The position numbers were made by a program, and so were the translations under genes. A stretch of DNA of 39,446 bases, taken from NCBI GenBank assembly GCA_045601045.1, contig JAZRZA010000011.1, positions 1 through 39,446 of the forward strand, read 5' to 3'. The DNA comes from UBA1181 sp045601045. GTDB taxonomy: Bacteria > Bacteroidota > Bacteroidia > Bacteroidales > Paludibacteraceae. The notes under the pieces were generated by a model, which worked only from the letters and a program-made list of their open reading frames with translations, ran no database searches and had not been told where the DNA came from. This document shows positions 32,036 through 39,446 of this stretch, piece after piece (the first letter of the stretch is position 1; the number at the start of each line of letters is the position of its first letter).

Positions 32036-33633
32036 ACTGTTTCATTGACTTTTACCTCAACACACTCCCCATTATTATACATCCATAAAGAATCGCAGAT
32101 CTGGTATGGAGAAAATAGCGTATCAGCATCTATTCCAGACACCTTTCCTAACACCTGTTCGATTTTCTCCTTCTCGGGCAGAGGCAAGTCCGCATATTCA
32201 CTTCGAAATTTATCCACATTCAAACCATAGAACTTCATACCACGCTCTTTCTCCGCTTGGAGAATTGACATTGTATCGCTCAAGATGGGCCCCCAGCCGA
32301 AGTCGGAGACACAAAGTATATCAGCTGTTTCGTACTCCTTCAAAGAGGGTTTAACCTGCGTGAAAAGCCATTGAAACATATCATTTTCGTTGTTGCTACC
32401 CATGCTGACAATGGAGAGGAATTTAGTCATTTGCTTAAACTTAGCACGACTATTTCCCAAATTGATGTAATCGTAGTCGTTCGAATATTTTACCATAATG
32501 ACATCGCGTTTCCTTCTCCAGGCGATGATGGCGACGGCTATGGATAACGCTTTAGCTACACTGACCGGTAAACCTTCCATGGAAGAACTAGTATCAACAC
32601 AAATAATGACAGGGCCATCCTGATGCTTCTTAGGAGAGGAGGATTGCGATGCGGAGGCGAAAAGTTGCAGCTGCTCCTCCGTATAGCGGCGAAAGAAAAT
32701 ATCTTCCGTCTGCGGATCGGATAAGAGCGCCAACTCAGTCGGCACCAAGGAATGTAAATCATTTCCCGTCGTGATGCCTGCAATATCACTTTTGGCACTT
32801 CTTAAGAATTTACCACTCTTTACATCTGGCGAGCTATCCGCCCTTCCAATTTGTTTTGCCAATTCCACCAAAGAGGAAGGTATCTTTTTGAGAAAATCAT
32901 CCTCCAGCTTCCGTTGCGTTTGAAAGTTTGTGCGTCCATGCCCTTTGGTGGGATCACCGTTGTTACCCCCCGAACCATTTCCCGCATCATCTTCCTCTTG
33001 ATTTTCTTCCTTTGGGGTTCTATCCTCATGATCATCCCCTTGATCATTATCCGCTTCTGCCTGCGCCTCCGCACCATTTTTTTCATCACCAGACGGAGTT
33101 CGGCCAGATGCAATTGACTGCGCTAGCTGTTCTAGCTTCGACGCCTTCGGATGGGCAAGTTCCTCCCCTATTCCATTCAAATAGTCCTGGGTCTCCGACA
33201 AATCAATCTCTTGTTCTTCATCTTCCTTTTCACCCCATTGTTTAGTCCACGCCTCTTCCCCATTCCGCGAAGAAGGAGAAAATATTATCCTCTCCACCTT
33301 CGCTCTATTCGTCTCTTTGAAATTCATTTCAAACCAAATCGACAGGAAATTGTCCATCAGATTATATGCGGTTTCAGAGTTGAGGGGATCCAAATGCGTC
33401 AACTGTTCTACGAGTTGTTCTAAAGCGTTAACAGCCTCTTCTCTCCAATAGCGAGACAATTTCGCATGGTATTTGAAACGAGGGTCACAGACAGCATTCA
33501 TCAGCGTTTGACGGATGATATCGGTATCATTGAAACATCTCTCCTTAAGAATTCCAACTACATCATCGCCCTTTAGCTCCATTTCCGATGTCGCCTTTAC
33601 TAGTTTTCTGATCAAGGAAGAATATCGACTCAT
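32032..33633 (-). CDS. viaA: ViaA-like VWA-domain protein
   Basis: A 533-residue cytosolic protein counted from the ATG at 33633 (MSRYSSLIRKLV); an in-frame TTG at 33657, overlapping the upstream gene, is a weaker start. In the longer count, residues 1-185 are helical, 189-245 form a very acidic Asn/Gly/Asp/Glu linker, and the C-terminal part from about 345 is a VWA domain with a complete metal site DTSSSM (355-360), followed by VSMGSNNENDMFQW and CVSDFGWGP. It directly follows the RavA-like ATPase. In Escherichia coli RavA and ViaA form a MoxR-VWA pair that affects respiratory complexes and aminoglycoside sensitivity; the function here is inferred from that pairing. Confidence 0.85.
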   Translation of the reverse strand: MSRYSSLIRKLVKATSEMELKGDDVVGILKERCFNDTDIIRQTLMNAVCDPRFKYHAKLSRYWREEAVNALEQLVEQLTHLDPLNSETAYNLMDNFLSIWFEMNFKETNRAKVERIIFSPSSRNGEEAWTKQWGEKEDEEQEIDLSETQDYLNGIGEELAHPKASKLEQLAQSIASGRTPSGDEKNGAEAQAEADNDQGDDHEDRTPKEENQEEDDAGNGSGGNNGDPTKGHGRTNFQTQRKLEDDFLKKIPSSLVELAKQIGRADSSPDVKSGKFLRSAKSDIAGITTGNDLHSLVPTELALLSDPQTEDIFFRRYTEEQLQLFASASQSSSPKKHQDGPVIICVDTSSSMEGLPVSVAKALSIAVAIIAWRRKRDVIMVKYSNDYDYINLGNSRAKFKQMTKFLSIVSMGSNNENDMFQWLFTQVKPSLKEYETADILCVSDFGWGPILSDTMSILQAEKERGMKFYGLNVDKFRSEYADLPLPEKEKIEQVLGKVSGIDADTLFSPYQICDSLWMYNNGECVEVKVNETV

Positions 33634-33646
33634 AGGGATGAGATAA

Positions 33647-35029
33647 TTATTTAGCAATTTTCAAGCTTTCAAACGCCACCCATAGTTCTCGGTAATAACC
33701 AGAAGAAAGGAGGAAAAGATTGTTATCTATCATATCTTGAAGATGCGATTTGAGCCGGTTGGTATTATAGCTGATTCTCTTTTGGAGTCCAGCCGTTTTT
33801 CCGGAACGAAGCGGAATATTCCGCTTCATCGGATAGACAAACGTATTGAGCACAATCTCTCCATGTCTTCTCTTCATCACAGAGAAAGTACCCTTACCCG
33901 TTAAAAGCAACAAATCATCGGTGGTCATCTCTCCCATCTGGGGTTCCTCCGTCAAAGCATCGTAATCCTTCTTGCTGATTCTCACCTCCTCTCCTCCCGC
34001 TTCGAACACATAATGATCTCCATCCGGAGAGAAAAGATCGCCGACAGGTTCCGTCAAGGGCGAAAAATCCACATCGCTTTGAAGTATGCTTTGAGGGATC
34101 GAATTGCCGAGATTAGTCACGAGAACATCCGAAATCATTTTCCGTATATCCTTGATTTGCTCATCATTATCCCAGATAAGATGTTCAAGAAGCAGACAAT
34201 CCGAAGCATCCACGCCACTTCTCCCGTTCAAATAGGCGGAGGTCTTAAGGATATGGACGATCTTACGCCAACGTCGGTCAGAGACGTACGGAACACTATC
34301 CATGGAGGATTCGTCATCGTCTTGGGTCAATATATCCCTTATATCACAGATGATTTGGCAAATCTCATCCGGCACCTTGATTCGCTCAACATAGTCTCCC
34401 ATCGCAGCCAACTCTTCATCAGAGAATTTCATCGTTTCCTCCACTTGGCATGGTTCACTTCTCTCCGTAAGCAAACGAAGAAAAGTTCGTTGATTCTGAA
34501 TAGGTTTCACCACATATCGGACAAGGAACCTGTCCCATAGGGCTTCCAGCCCCTCGCCCTCGGCGGGAAGTTCGTTCGATGCCGAGAGAATAGTCTTGAC
34601 GGGTAGATGAAGGTCTTGGTTGCCATTGTGGAATATCTTTTCATTGAGAACCGTCAGCAAAGCATTTTGGATGGCGGGGCCCGCCTTCCAAATCTCATCC
34701 AGGAAGATCACGTCGGCGGTGGGCAGATAACCCTCCACCACCCTTTCGTAAGTGTCCTCTTCTTTCAGTTTGGTGATGGAGACTGGGCCAAATATTTCAT
34801 CGGGCGTTGAAAAACGGCTCATTAGGTATTCGAAGCTGTTTGCCTTCTTGAAAGCCAACTTCAATCTACGGGAAATCATACTCTTGCCGACACCAGGAAG
34901 GCCTAAGAGGAAGATAGATTCCCCTGACATCGCCGCAAGCAAAGCAAGAGAAATGGCCTCCTCTCGTTCATACGCTCCCCGACTCATCGCATCCATCAGA
35001 TACTTGATTCTTTCTCTTATCTCATTCAT
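33647..35029 (-). CDS. ravA: RavA-like MoxR AAA+ ATPase
   Basis: A 460-residue AAA+ ATPase. Walker A GLPGVGKS (43-50); the RavA-type block RFSTPDEIFGPVSI (72-85); EGYLPTADVIFLDEIWKAGP (99-118) holding Walker B; LLTVLNEKIFHNG; and sensor 1 SASNELP (149-155). A C-terminal part of about 200 residues follows the lid, as in RavA. It begins 40 bp after the SNF2 gene and ends 13 bp before the VWA partner, so all three form one operon. No promoter-like element is seen in the 40-bp gap. Its partner is probably the VWA protein downstream. Confidence 0.9.
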   Translation of the reverse strand: MNEIRERIKYLMDAMSRGAYEREEAISLALLAAMSGESIFLLGLPGVGKSMISRRLKLAFKKANSFEYLMSRFSTPDEIFGPVSITKLKEEDTYERVVEGYLPTADVIFLDEIWKAGPAIQNALLTVLNEKIFHNGNQDLHLPVKTILSASNELPAEGEGLEALWDRFLVRYVVKPIQNQRTFLRLLTERSEPCQVEETMKFSDEELAAMGDYVERIKVPDEICQIICDIRDILTQDDDESSMDSVPYVSDRRWRKIVHILKTSAYLNGRSGVDASDCLLLEHLIWDNDEQIKDIRKMISDVLVTNLGNSIPQSILQSDVDFSPLTEPVGDLFSPDGDHYVFEAGGEEVRISKKDYDALTEEPQMGEMTTDDLLLLTGKGTFSVMKRRHGEIVLNTFVYPMKRNIPLRSGKTAGLQKRISYNTNRLKSHLQDMIDNNLFLLSSGYYRELWVAFESLKIAK

Positions 35030-35069
35030 TCTGTATGATAATTTAGTTCCAATAATTCAGTTATCTCTA

Positions 35070-38000
35070 TTAGTAAGGAGAAACCATATCCAAAATATCG
35101 TCATAGGTGAGTTTGCCGCTATTCTCCGTTCCATCCAAAACTTCGTTTGATATGGATTGTTTCTTCTCATGAAGACGAATGATCTTCTCTTCAATAGTAT
35201 GTTGGCTGATGAAACGGATCACCGACACACAACGTTTTTGGCCTATGCGGTGCGCACGGTCGGTAGCTTGGTTCTCGATGGCTGGATTCCACCATGGATC
35301 CATTAGGATGACGTAGTTGGCCTTTGTGAGATTGATACCCAATCCTCCCGCTTTCAGACTAGACAGGAATAACCTTTTTTCTCCATCTTGGAACTCTTCA
35401 ACCATGGTTTCGCGTTTTTCCATAGGAGTTTGTCCATCCAAATAATGATATTCCCACCCCCTTTCATCCAATTCCTTCCTAATAAGAGAGAGAAAACTTG
35501 TGAACTGACTGAAGAGAAGTATATTATTCTCATCCACAGCCATCAATGTTTCCAAAACCTCCATCAGAGCGGTAATCTTTGAGGATTGTGTCATCCACTT
35601 ATCATTGATGAGATGCATGTCGCAACTCGCCAAACGGAGTTTCATCAATTCCTCAAAATAGGAGATGTCAAACGTTTTCGCCAACTGTTTCTCTTTCATC
35701 GTTTTAGATTTTTTGAATTTCAGTTCCACCCTTTGGCGCATCGTCTCATAGACCTTGTACTCATCCTCGTTCATGGTCACATAGTAGGTATTCTCCATCT
35801 TTTCGGGCAAATCCGTCAACACCTGTTGCTTGGTTCTGCGAAGGATGAAGGGCTGCGTCATCTCTTTCAAAATAGATCGATGCTCTTCATCCAACTCCGT
35901 ATTGATGAAGTTATCGCGGAAAGTGTTCCATCTGCCCAACATGCCTGGATTAAGGAATTGCATAAGGTTCCACAACTCGCCGACATGGTTTTGAATCGGC
36001 GTTCCTGTCAGTATAATGCGGCTTCCGGCCTTCAGTTCCATGGCGGCATGAGAAGCCATTGTCATCCGATTCTTGATCTGATGCGCCTCGTCCAAACAGA
36101 CCACGTTCCACTGTTTACCGGCAAGACGTTCCGCTTCCGTGGTAAGAACGCCATAGGTGCATAGGACTACCGAATGGGCGGATACCTCTTGAATCGCTTG
36201 CTCCCTGTTGGAAACATCATTGAGAACAAAGACGTGCAGAGAAGGGGCAAATTTTCCTAACTCCCTTACCCAGTTGGGGATAACCGACTTGGGTGCCAAA
36301 ACCAAAGAGGGACCTTTTTCGGCCTTATACGCCAAGAAAGTGATCGCCTGAAGCGTCTTTCCCAAACCCATGTCATCTGCTAGGCAAGCTCCCGCTCCCC
36401 AACCATCCAGACGGGCCATCCATCGGAATCCCTCCTCCTGGTAAGGACGCAAGAGAGCATTGATTCCTTGCGGAATAGGCACCTCCTGCTGATAGACCTC
36501 CTTCATCTTCTCCCTGAACTCCTTGTAACCACTGTCCACGGTGTGGTTCATCTGCTCCAAAGTATTGGCCAAAGCACCAATGAGATATTTAGGAATCCTC
36601 TTTTGTTTATGCTCACTTAATGTCATCATGGCATCTAGTTCCGCTATATGACGACGTAATGTATCGGTGATTTGCAAATATTCATTCTCGCCAATACGGA
36701 CAAATCCTTCATACACTTGGTTACAGCAGGCAGCTATCAATTCATCTAATCCTAAAACATCCACACCCACCATAGCCTTCCCCTCCACAGAGAACCACTC
36801 ATTGTCACTTTTCACATCTACGGTAATATCCTTATTGGTAAGAATACCCTTAAATTTAAGTTTTTGTCCATTGGGCCACTCTACCATATACTGTGTCGGA
36901 TTACGATGGATGAAAGCTAGAAAATTAAGGAGAATACGCTCCTCTTCGATAGAAAAAGTATTATAGCCGGAGAATTCAATGCCGAACTGCTCCGCGTAAT
37001 CCACAATTCCCTGGTAGTTACGCTCCTCCATCGCCATGTTGCGATGCACACAGTGTGTGCACCCATCCTCATCCATGTCATAGACGTACTCTTCCCCTAC
37101 AGTAGGAGTAAAACGAGCTGTTCCATTGAGTAAACCGACGGCCAAGAGCGTGATGTCATAAAAACGATTCTTCGCCTCCGGTTCGATGCGGATAACAATT
37201 CTCCCTTCACTCTCGAAAGCCTTCTTTTCAATATCGGACAATATATTCTCTCTCACTTCGATAATACCCTTCAGACTCTCTATCATTTTTTTTAATGAAG
37301 GTGCTGCAGAGGCGGGGAATGTCTTTTGTTGCCATAGCTTTTGCAGGATATCCTTTTGAAGAGGACCGATAGATACCAAATTGTAGGTAGTACCCAAACG
37401 TGTGACGGTATGTTTCTGAACACCGCACCATGTAGTGACATTCACGTTAGAGGAGACGACAATCTTATCTCCATCACCTGAAAAATCGATGTATGGATTC
37501 TCCTGTTTTACCGTTATAGGGATACGTTCAGGAAGATATTCCATCCCATAGAAGAGGCGGTCTGTACCCGCCATCTGGGGAATAATGATATCCGCATCAC
37601 TTTGTAATTCATGTTTATTGGCCAACTGCATGGCAATACGGCTATCCCGCAGATCCATGGAATCGTATCCTTCTTTGCAGAATTTACCTAAAGAAAGCAA
37701 AGCGCCATCCTTCCACTCTCCATCTCGAAAAGATTGCTCCACAATACTTGACAGAGTAACCCCCTTCAAGAAATAGACGATTCTTCGAGGGATTTGTTCT
37801 TCAGGTTTCTCCACGGTTTGTCCAATTTCACCCAATAAAACCTCCCAAAATTGCTTCCGTCGAACATTGGCTAACAAGGGCTTTCCCCCGAAGCGGTTCT
37901 CCAAATCCTCCTTCACTTTGGAACTGATAGCCAAATAGGGAGAGAGTTCATGCATCATGATAGCCGTTGATGGCAGATGCCCCTCCAAAAGATGGATGTT

Positions 38001-39074
38001 CTCCTTAGACAAGGAGAAGAAACTAGTAATCAAGACAGCAAAACTTCGGTTCAGATTATCGCCTGCATATTCCATCACCATATTGGCTCTTTTCTTCACC
38101 TCCTGCGCGGATGTTTGGGAGAAAGAATCAGCGTATTCCAACAAAAGCCTTGGCGCGAAATGATTGTTGGTAAACCTAACCAAAGACGATTGACTCAACG
38201 ATTTGACCAACTCAGGAATATGATTAGAGCCATACTTCATTCTATATTTCACAATGCAGACCGCATAAAAAAAGTTCAGAATGGGAATAGGAAGGGAACC
38301 TAAATTACCACGTTGCTTTTGAACAGCCTTTTGGAAGAGAGACAATGCCTCTTCCGTGTGACCAGCATAGAGTTCTTGGATAGCCATTAAAGAAAACGCC
38401 CAAAGTGTTGATGGATTATTATAGGTGAATCTCTTGCCAGTTACTAAGAATTCATAGAAGTCTATCTGCTCTTCTAGTTCGTGGTTAGAAACGCCGCTCT
38501 TTGAGACAGCACGCATCGAATCAAGTGTGATTTGATCCAATTTACCTTGATGAAGGTACTCTTCCAAGGTGTCAGACACCATAGGTCCCAATTGATTAAC
38601 ATTTAACAAGAGTGCATATCTCGCGTCATCTACGATACGATTACGAATATAGGGATAGATATTACAAATATCATGTCCCAATCCTTGGTAAGGTTTAGGT
38701 AATTGTCCAGCTGTCTTGAAATAACCCTTTCGAATCAAATTAGACAGTTTCCACAAATATTCACAGAAATGGGTCGGTGGATGATTTCGTATTTTCTTAA
38801 ATTCTTCTATCCAATCCATGTGCTCGATAGCGAGAAAATCCAGCACATCAAGGTGGTGATCAGGCGAGGTACAGTTATGAGTTTTCAAATACCCCAACTG
38901 AATAAGATGTAGGTTGGTATCATCGTAACGTTTTCTGCTAACATGAAAAGCTTTAGTATATCGGGAGACGGAGGAACCCGAGTCTTCCCCGAAATAGGTG
39001 ATATAGCACAATTGTCTGGCCTCCTCATTTGTGAGGTCAGGAAACCATGATTTAACGACATCGATTTTTCCCAT
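35070..39074 (-). CDS. Large SNF2-family DNA-dependent ATPase with long N-terminal region
   Basis: A protein of 1334 residues from the ATG at 39074, preceded by AGAAGG 8 bp upstream; a GTG 13 codons earlier is unlikely. The C-terminal 470 residues are a complete SNF2 (superfamily 2) engine: DDMGLGKT (about 898-905), the DEAH box LDEAHQIKN (about 990-998), LTGTPIQN (about 1021-1028), FILRRTKQQV, FSQFTSFLSL, and DPWWNPAIENQATDRAHRIG (about 1259-1278). SNF2 engines translocate on double-stranded DNA and remodel or strip bound proteins. The N-terminal 850 residues are helical, partly TPR-like (LWAFSLMAIQELYAGHTEEA), then mixed, with a CTHC pair; I assign no domain there. It heads an operon with the RavA-ViaA pair. 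Confidence 0.92.
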   Translation of the reverse strand: MGKIDVVKSWFPDLTNEEARQLCYITYFGEDSGSSVSRYTKAFHVSRKRYDDTNLHLIQLGYLKTHNCTSPDHHLDVLDFLAIEHMDWIEEFKKIRNHPPTHFCEYLWKLSNLIRKGYFKTAGQLPKPYQGLGHDICNIYPYIRNRIVDDARYALLLNVNQLGPMVSDTLEEYLHQGKLDQITLDSMRAVSKSGVSNHELEEQIDFYEFLVTGKRFTYNNPSTLWAFSLMAIQELYAGHTEEALSLFQKAVQKQRGNLGSLPIPILNFFYAVCIVKYRMKYGSNHIPELVKSLSQSSLVRFTNNHFAPRLLLEYADSFSQTSAQEVKKRANMVMEYAGDNLNRSFAVLITSFFSLSKENIHLLEGHLPSTAIMMHELSPYLAISSKVKEDLENRFGGKPLLANVRRKQFWEVLLGEIGQTVEKPEEQIPRRIVYFLKGVTLSSIVEQSFRDGEWKDGALLSLGKFCKEGYDSMDLRDSRIAMQLANKHELQSDADIIIPQMAGTDRLFYGMEYLPERIPITVKQENPYIDFSGDGDKIVVSSNVNVTTWCGVQKHTVTRLGTTYNLVSIGPLQKDILQKLWQQKTFPASAAPSLKKMIESLKGIIEVRENILSDIEKKAFESEGRIVIRIEPEAKNRFYDITLLAVGLLNGTARFTPTVGEEYVYDMDEDGCTHCVHRNMAMEERNYQGIVDYAEQFGIEFSGYNTFSIEEERILLNFLAFIHRNPTQYMVEWPNGQKLKFKGILTNKDITVDVKSDNEWFSVEGKAMVGVDVLGLDELIAACCNQVYEGFVRIGENEYLQITDTLRRHIAELDAMMTLSEHKQKRIPKYLIGALANTLEQMNHTVDSGYKEFREKMKEVYQQEVPIPQGINALLRPYQEEGFRWMARLDGWGAGACLADDMGLGKTLQAITFLAYKAEKGPSLVLAPKSVIPNWVRELGKFAPSLHVFVLNDVSNREQAIQEVSAHSVVLCTYGVLTTEAERLAGKQWNVVCLDEAHQIKNRMTMASHAAMELKAGSRIILTGTPIQNHVGELWNLMQFLNPGMLGRWNTFRDNFINTELDEEHRSILKEMTQPFILRRTKQQVLTDLPEKMENTYYVTMNEDEYKVYETMRQRVELKFKKSKTMKEKQLAKTFDISYFEELMKLRLASCDMHLINDKWMTQSSKITALMEVLETLMAVDENNILLFSQFTSFLSLIRKELDERGWEYHYLDGQTPMEKRETMVEEFQDGEKRLFLSSLKAGGLGINLTKANYVILMDPWWNPAIENQATDRAHRIGQKRCVSVIRFISQHTIEEKIIRLHEKKQSISNEVLDGTENSGKLTYDDILDMVSPY

Positions 39075-39100
39075 AACAATTACCTTCTCTAAATTACTGA

Positions 39101-39108
39101 CAAAGTAA
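39101..39108 (-). promoter_or_regulatory. Possible -7 element for the SNF2-ravA-viaA operon
   Basis: TTACTTTG on the minus strand differs from TAnnTTTG by one base. Transcription would start near 39096, about 22 nt before the ATG at 39074. No clear -33 element is seen. Confidence 0.35.
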
Positions 39109-39310
39109 CACACGAACTATGCCTATTTAGTGCATAAGTATCTAAATACTTGGCAAAATTAAGGAGATAAATTAGACGTATGAGAGAATATCAACGTTGA
39201 TAATTATAGGAATAGTATTACCGAAGGATGACGCATTTCCTCTTGTATGTGGACAATGTGCCTGGAAGGCACTATCTAAGTAACCTGGGGCGATGCCTCC
39301 GGGCACAAAA
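39109..39310. other. Gap between the SNF2 gene and the 5S rRNA, with small inverted repeats
   Basis: No reading frame is credible here. The segment holds a 6-bp hairpin AAGTAT-CTAA-ATACTT (39136-39151), a 14-bp perfect palindrome (39189-39202), and a pair of GTGCC/GGCAC elements (39258-39304). These may be regulatory sites for the SNF2 operon or part of the rRNA-operon tail. Confidence 0.5.
39189..39202. repeat. 14-bp perfect palindrome
   Basis: TATCAACGTTGATA reads the same on both strands. It lies about 93 bp upstream of the predicted SNF2 transcription start. Its size suits a dimeric regulator, but no regulator can be named. Confidence 0.5.
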
Positions 39311-39343
39311 AAAAGGGGACGTTCCGTTAGGAACATCCCCTTC
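39311..39343 (-). terminator. Terminator of the rRNA operon
   Basis: On the minus strand, GAAGGGGATGTTCC, a short loop and GGAACGTCCCC form a strong stem (39343-39315, one mismatch), followed by a run of eight U. It starts right after the 5S rRNA 3' end. Confidence 0.88.

Positions 39344-39446
<103 letters not shown>

Noticed and set aside
33634..33657. TTG start of the viaA-like gene overlapping ravA
   Set aside because: The in-frame ATG 24 bp downstream is a more usual start. I cannot exclude the TTG.
39075..39113. Upstream GTG start of the SNF2 protein
   Set aside because: The ATG at 39074 has an AGAAGG ribosome site at good spacing, while the GTG start would overlap the likely promoter.

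Overview
The window is a stretch of a Bacteroidales-type (Bacteroidota) chromosome. The indicators are a MoxR/DUF58/BatA-E aerotolerance operon in the Bacteroides order, tandem HU-family genes including an HU-membrane-LysM fusion, promoters of the TTTG-n19-21-TAnnTTTG type, few Shine-Dalgarno sequences, and a Bacteroidota-like 5S rRNA. The genus cannot be fixed from the sequence alone.

Layout. Positions 1-135 look like the end of an insertion sequence or a small MITE-like element. Positions about 194-579 (minus strand) hold a probable structured non-coding RNA with a near-perfect promoter and a U-run end; it contains two tRNA T-arm-like hairpins but no complete tRNA. Positions 643-18493 (minus strand) are one continuous four-gene operon of giant proteins (2329, 1285, 1710 and 619 residues). 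A 539-bp AT-rich divergent intergenic region follows. On the plus strand come two HU-family genes (19033-20793), then a long co-directional block: moxR, DUF58, a Bat-associated membrane protein, batA, batB, batC, batD, batE, parE and rpiB (20970-31914). A perfect hairpin separates this from a convergent minus-strand operon: a very large SNF2 ATPase (35070-39074), a RavA-like MoxR ATPase and a ViaA-like VWA protein. The right edge is the 3' part of a 5S rRNA gene on the minus strand, so an rRNA operon lies just outside.

How the genes work together. The MoxR-Bat genes form an envelope-associated complex in which the AAA+ MoxR ATPase probably acts on VWA-domain membrane proteins. The SNF2-RavA-ViaA set is a second, cytosolic MoxR-VWA pair coupled to an ATP-driven DNA translocase. 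The most interesting region is the four-gene cassette at 643-18493. The largest protein carries a recognisable DUF6603 region behind about 1300 residues of helical and coiled-coil sequence. The other three proteins match, from memory, families that travel with DUF6603 proteins in distant phyla, and whose joint function I do not know to be described. None of the four has a signal peptide. Tight junctions (TGATG overlap, 10-bp and 1-bp gaps) argue that they are made together as parts of one assembly. This is the best candidate for an undescribed system.
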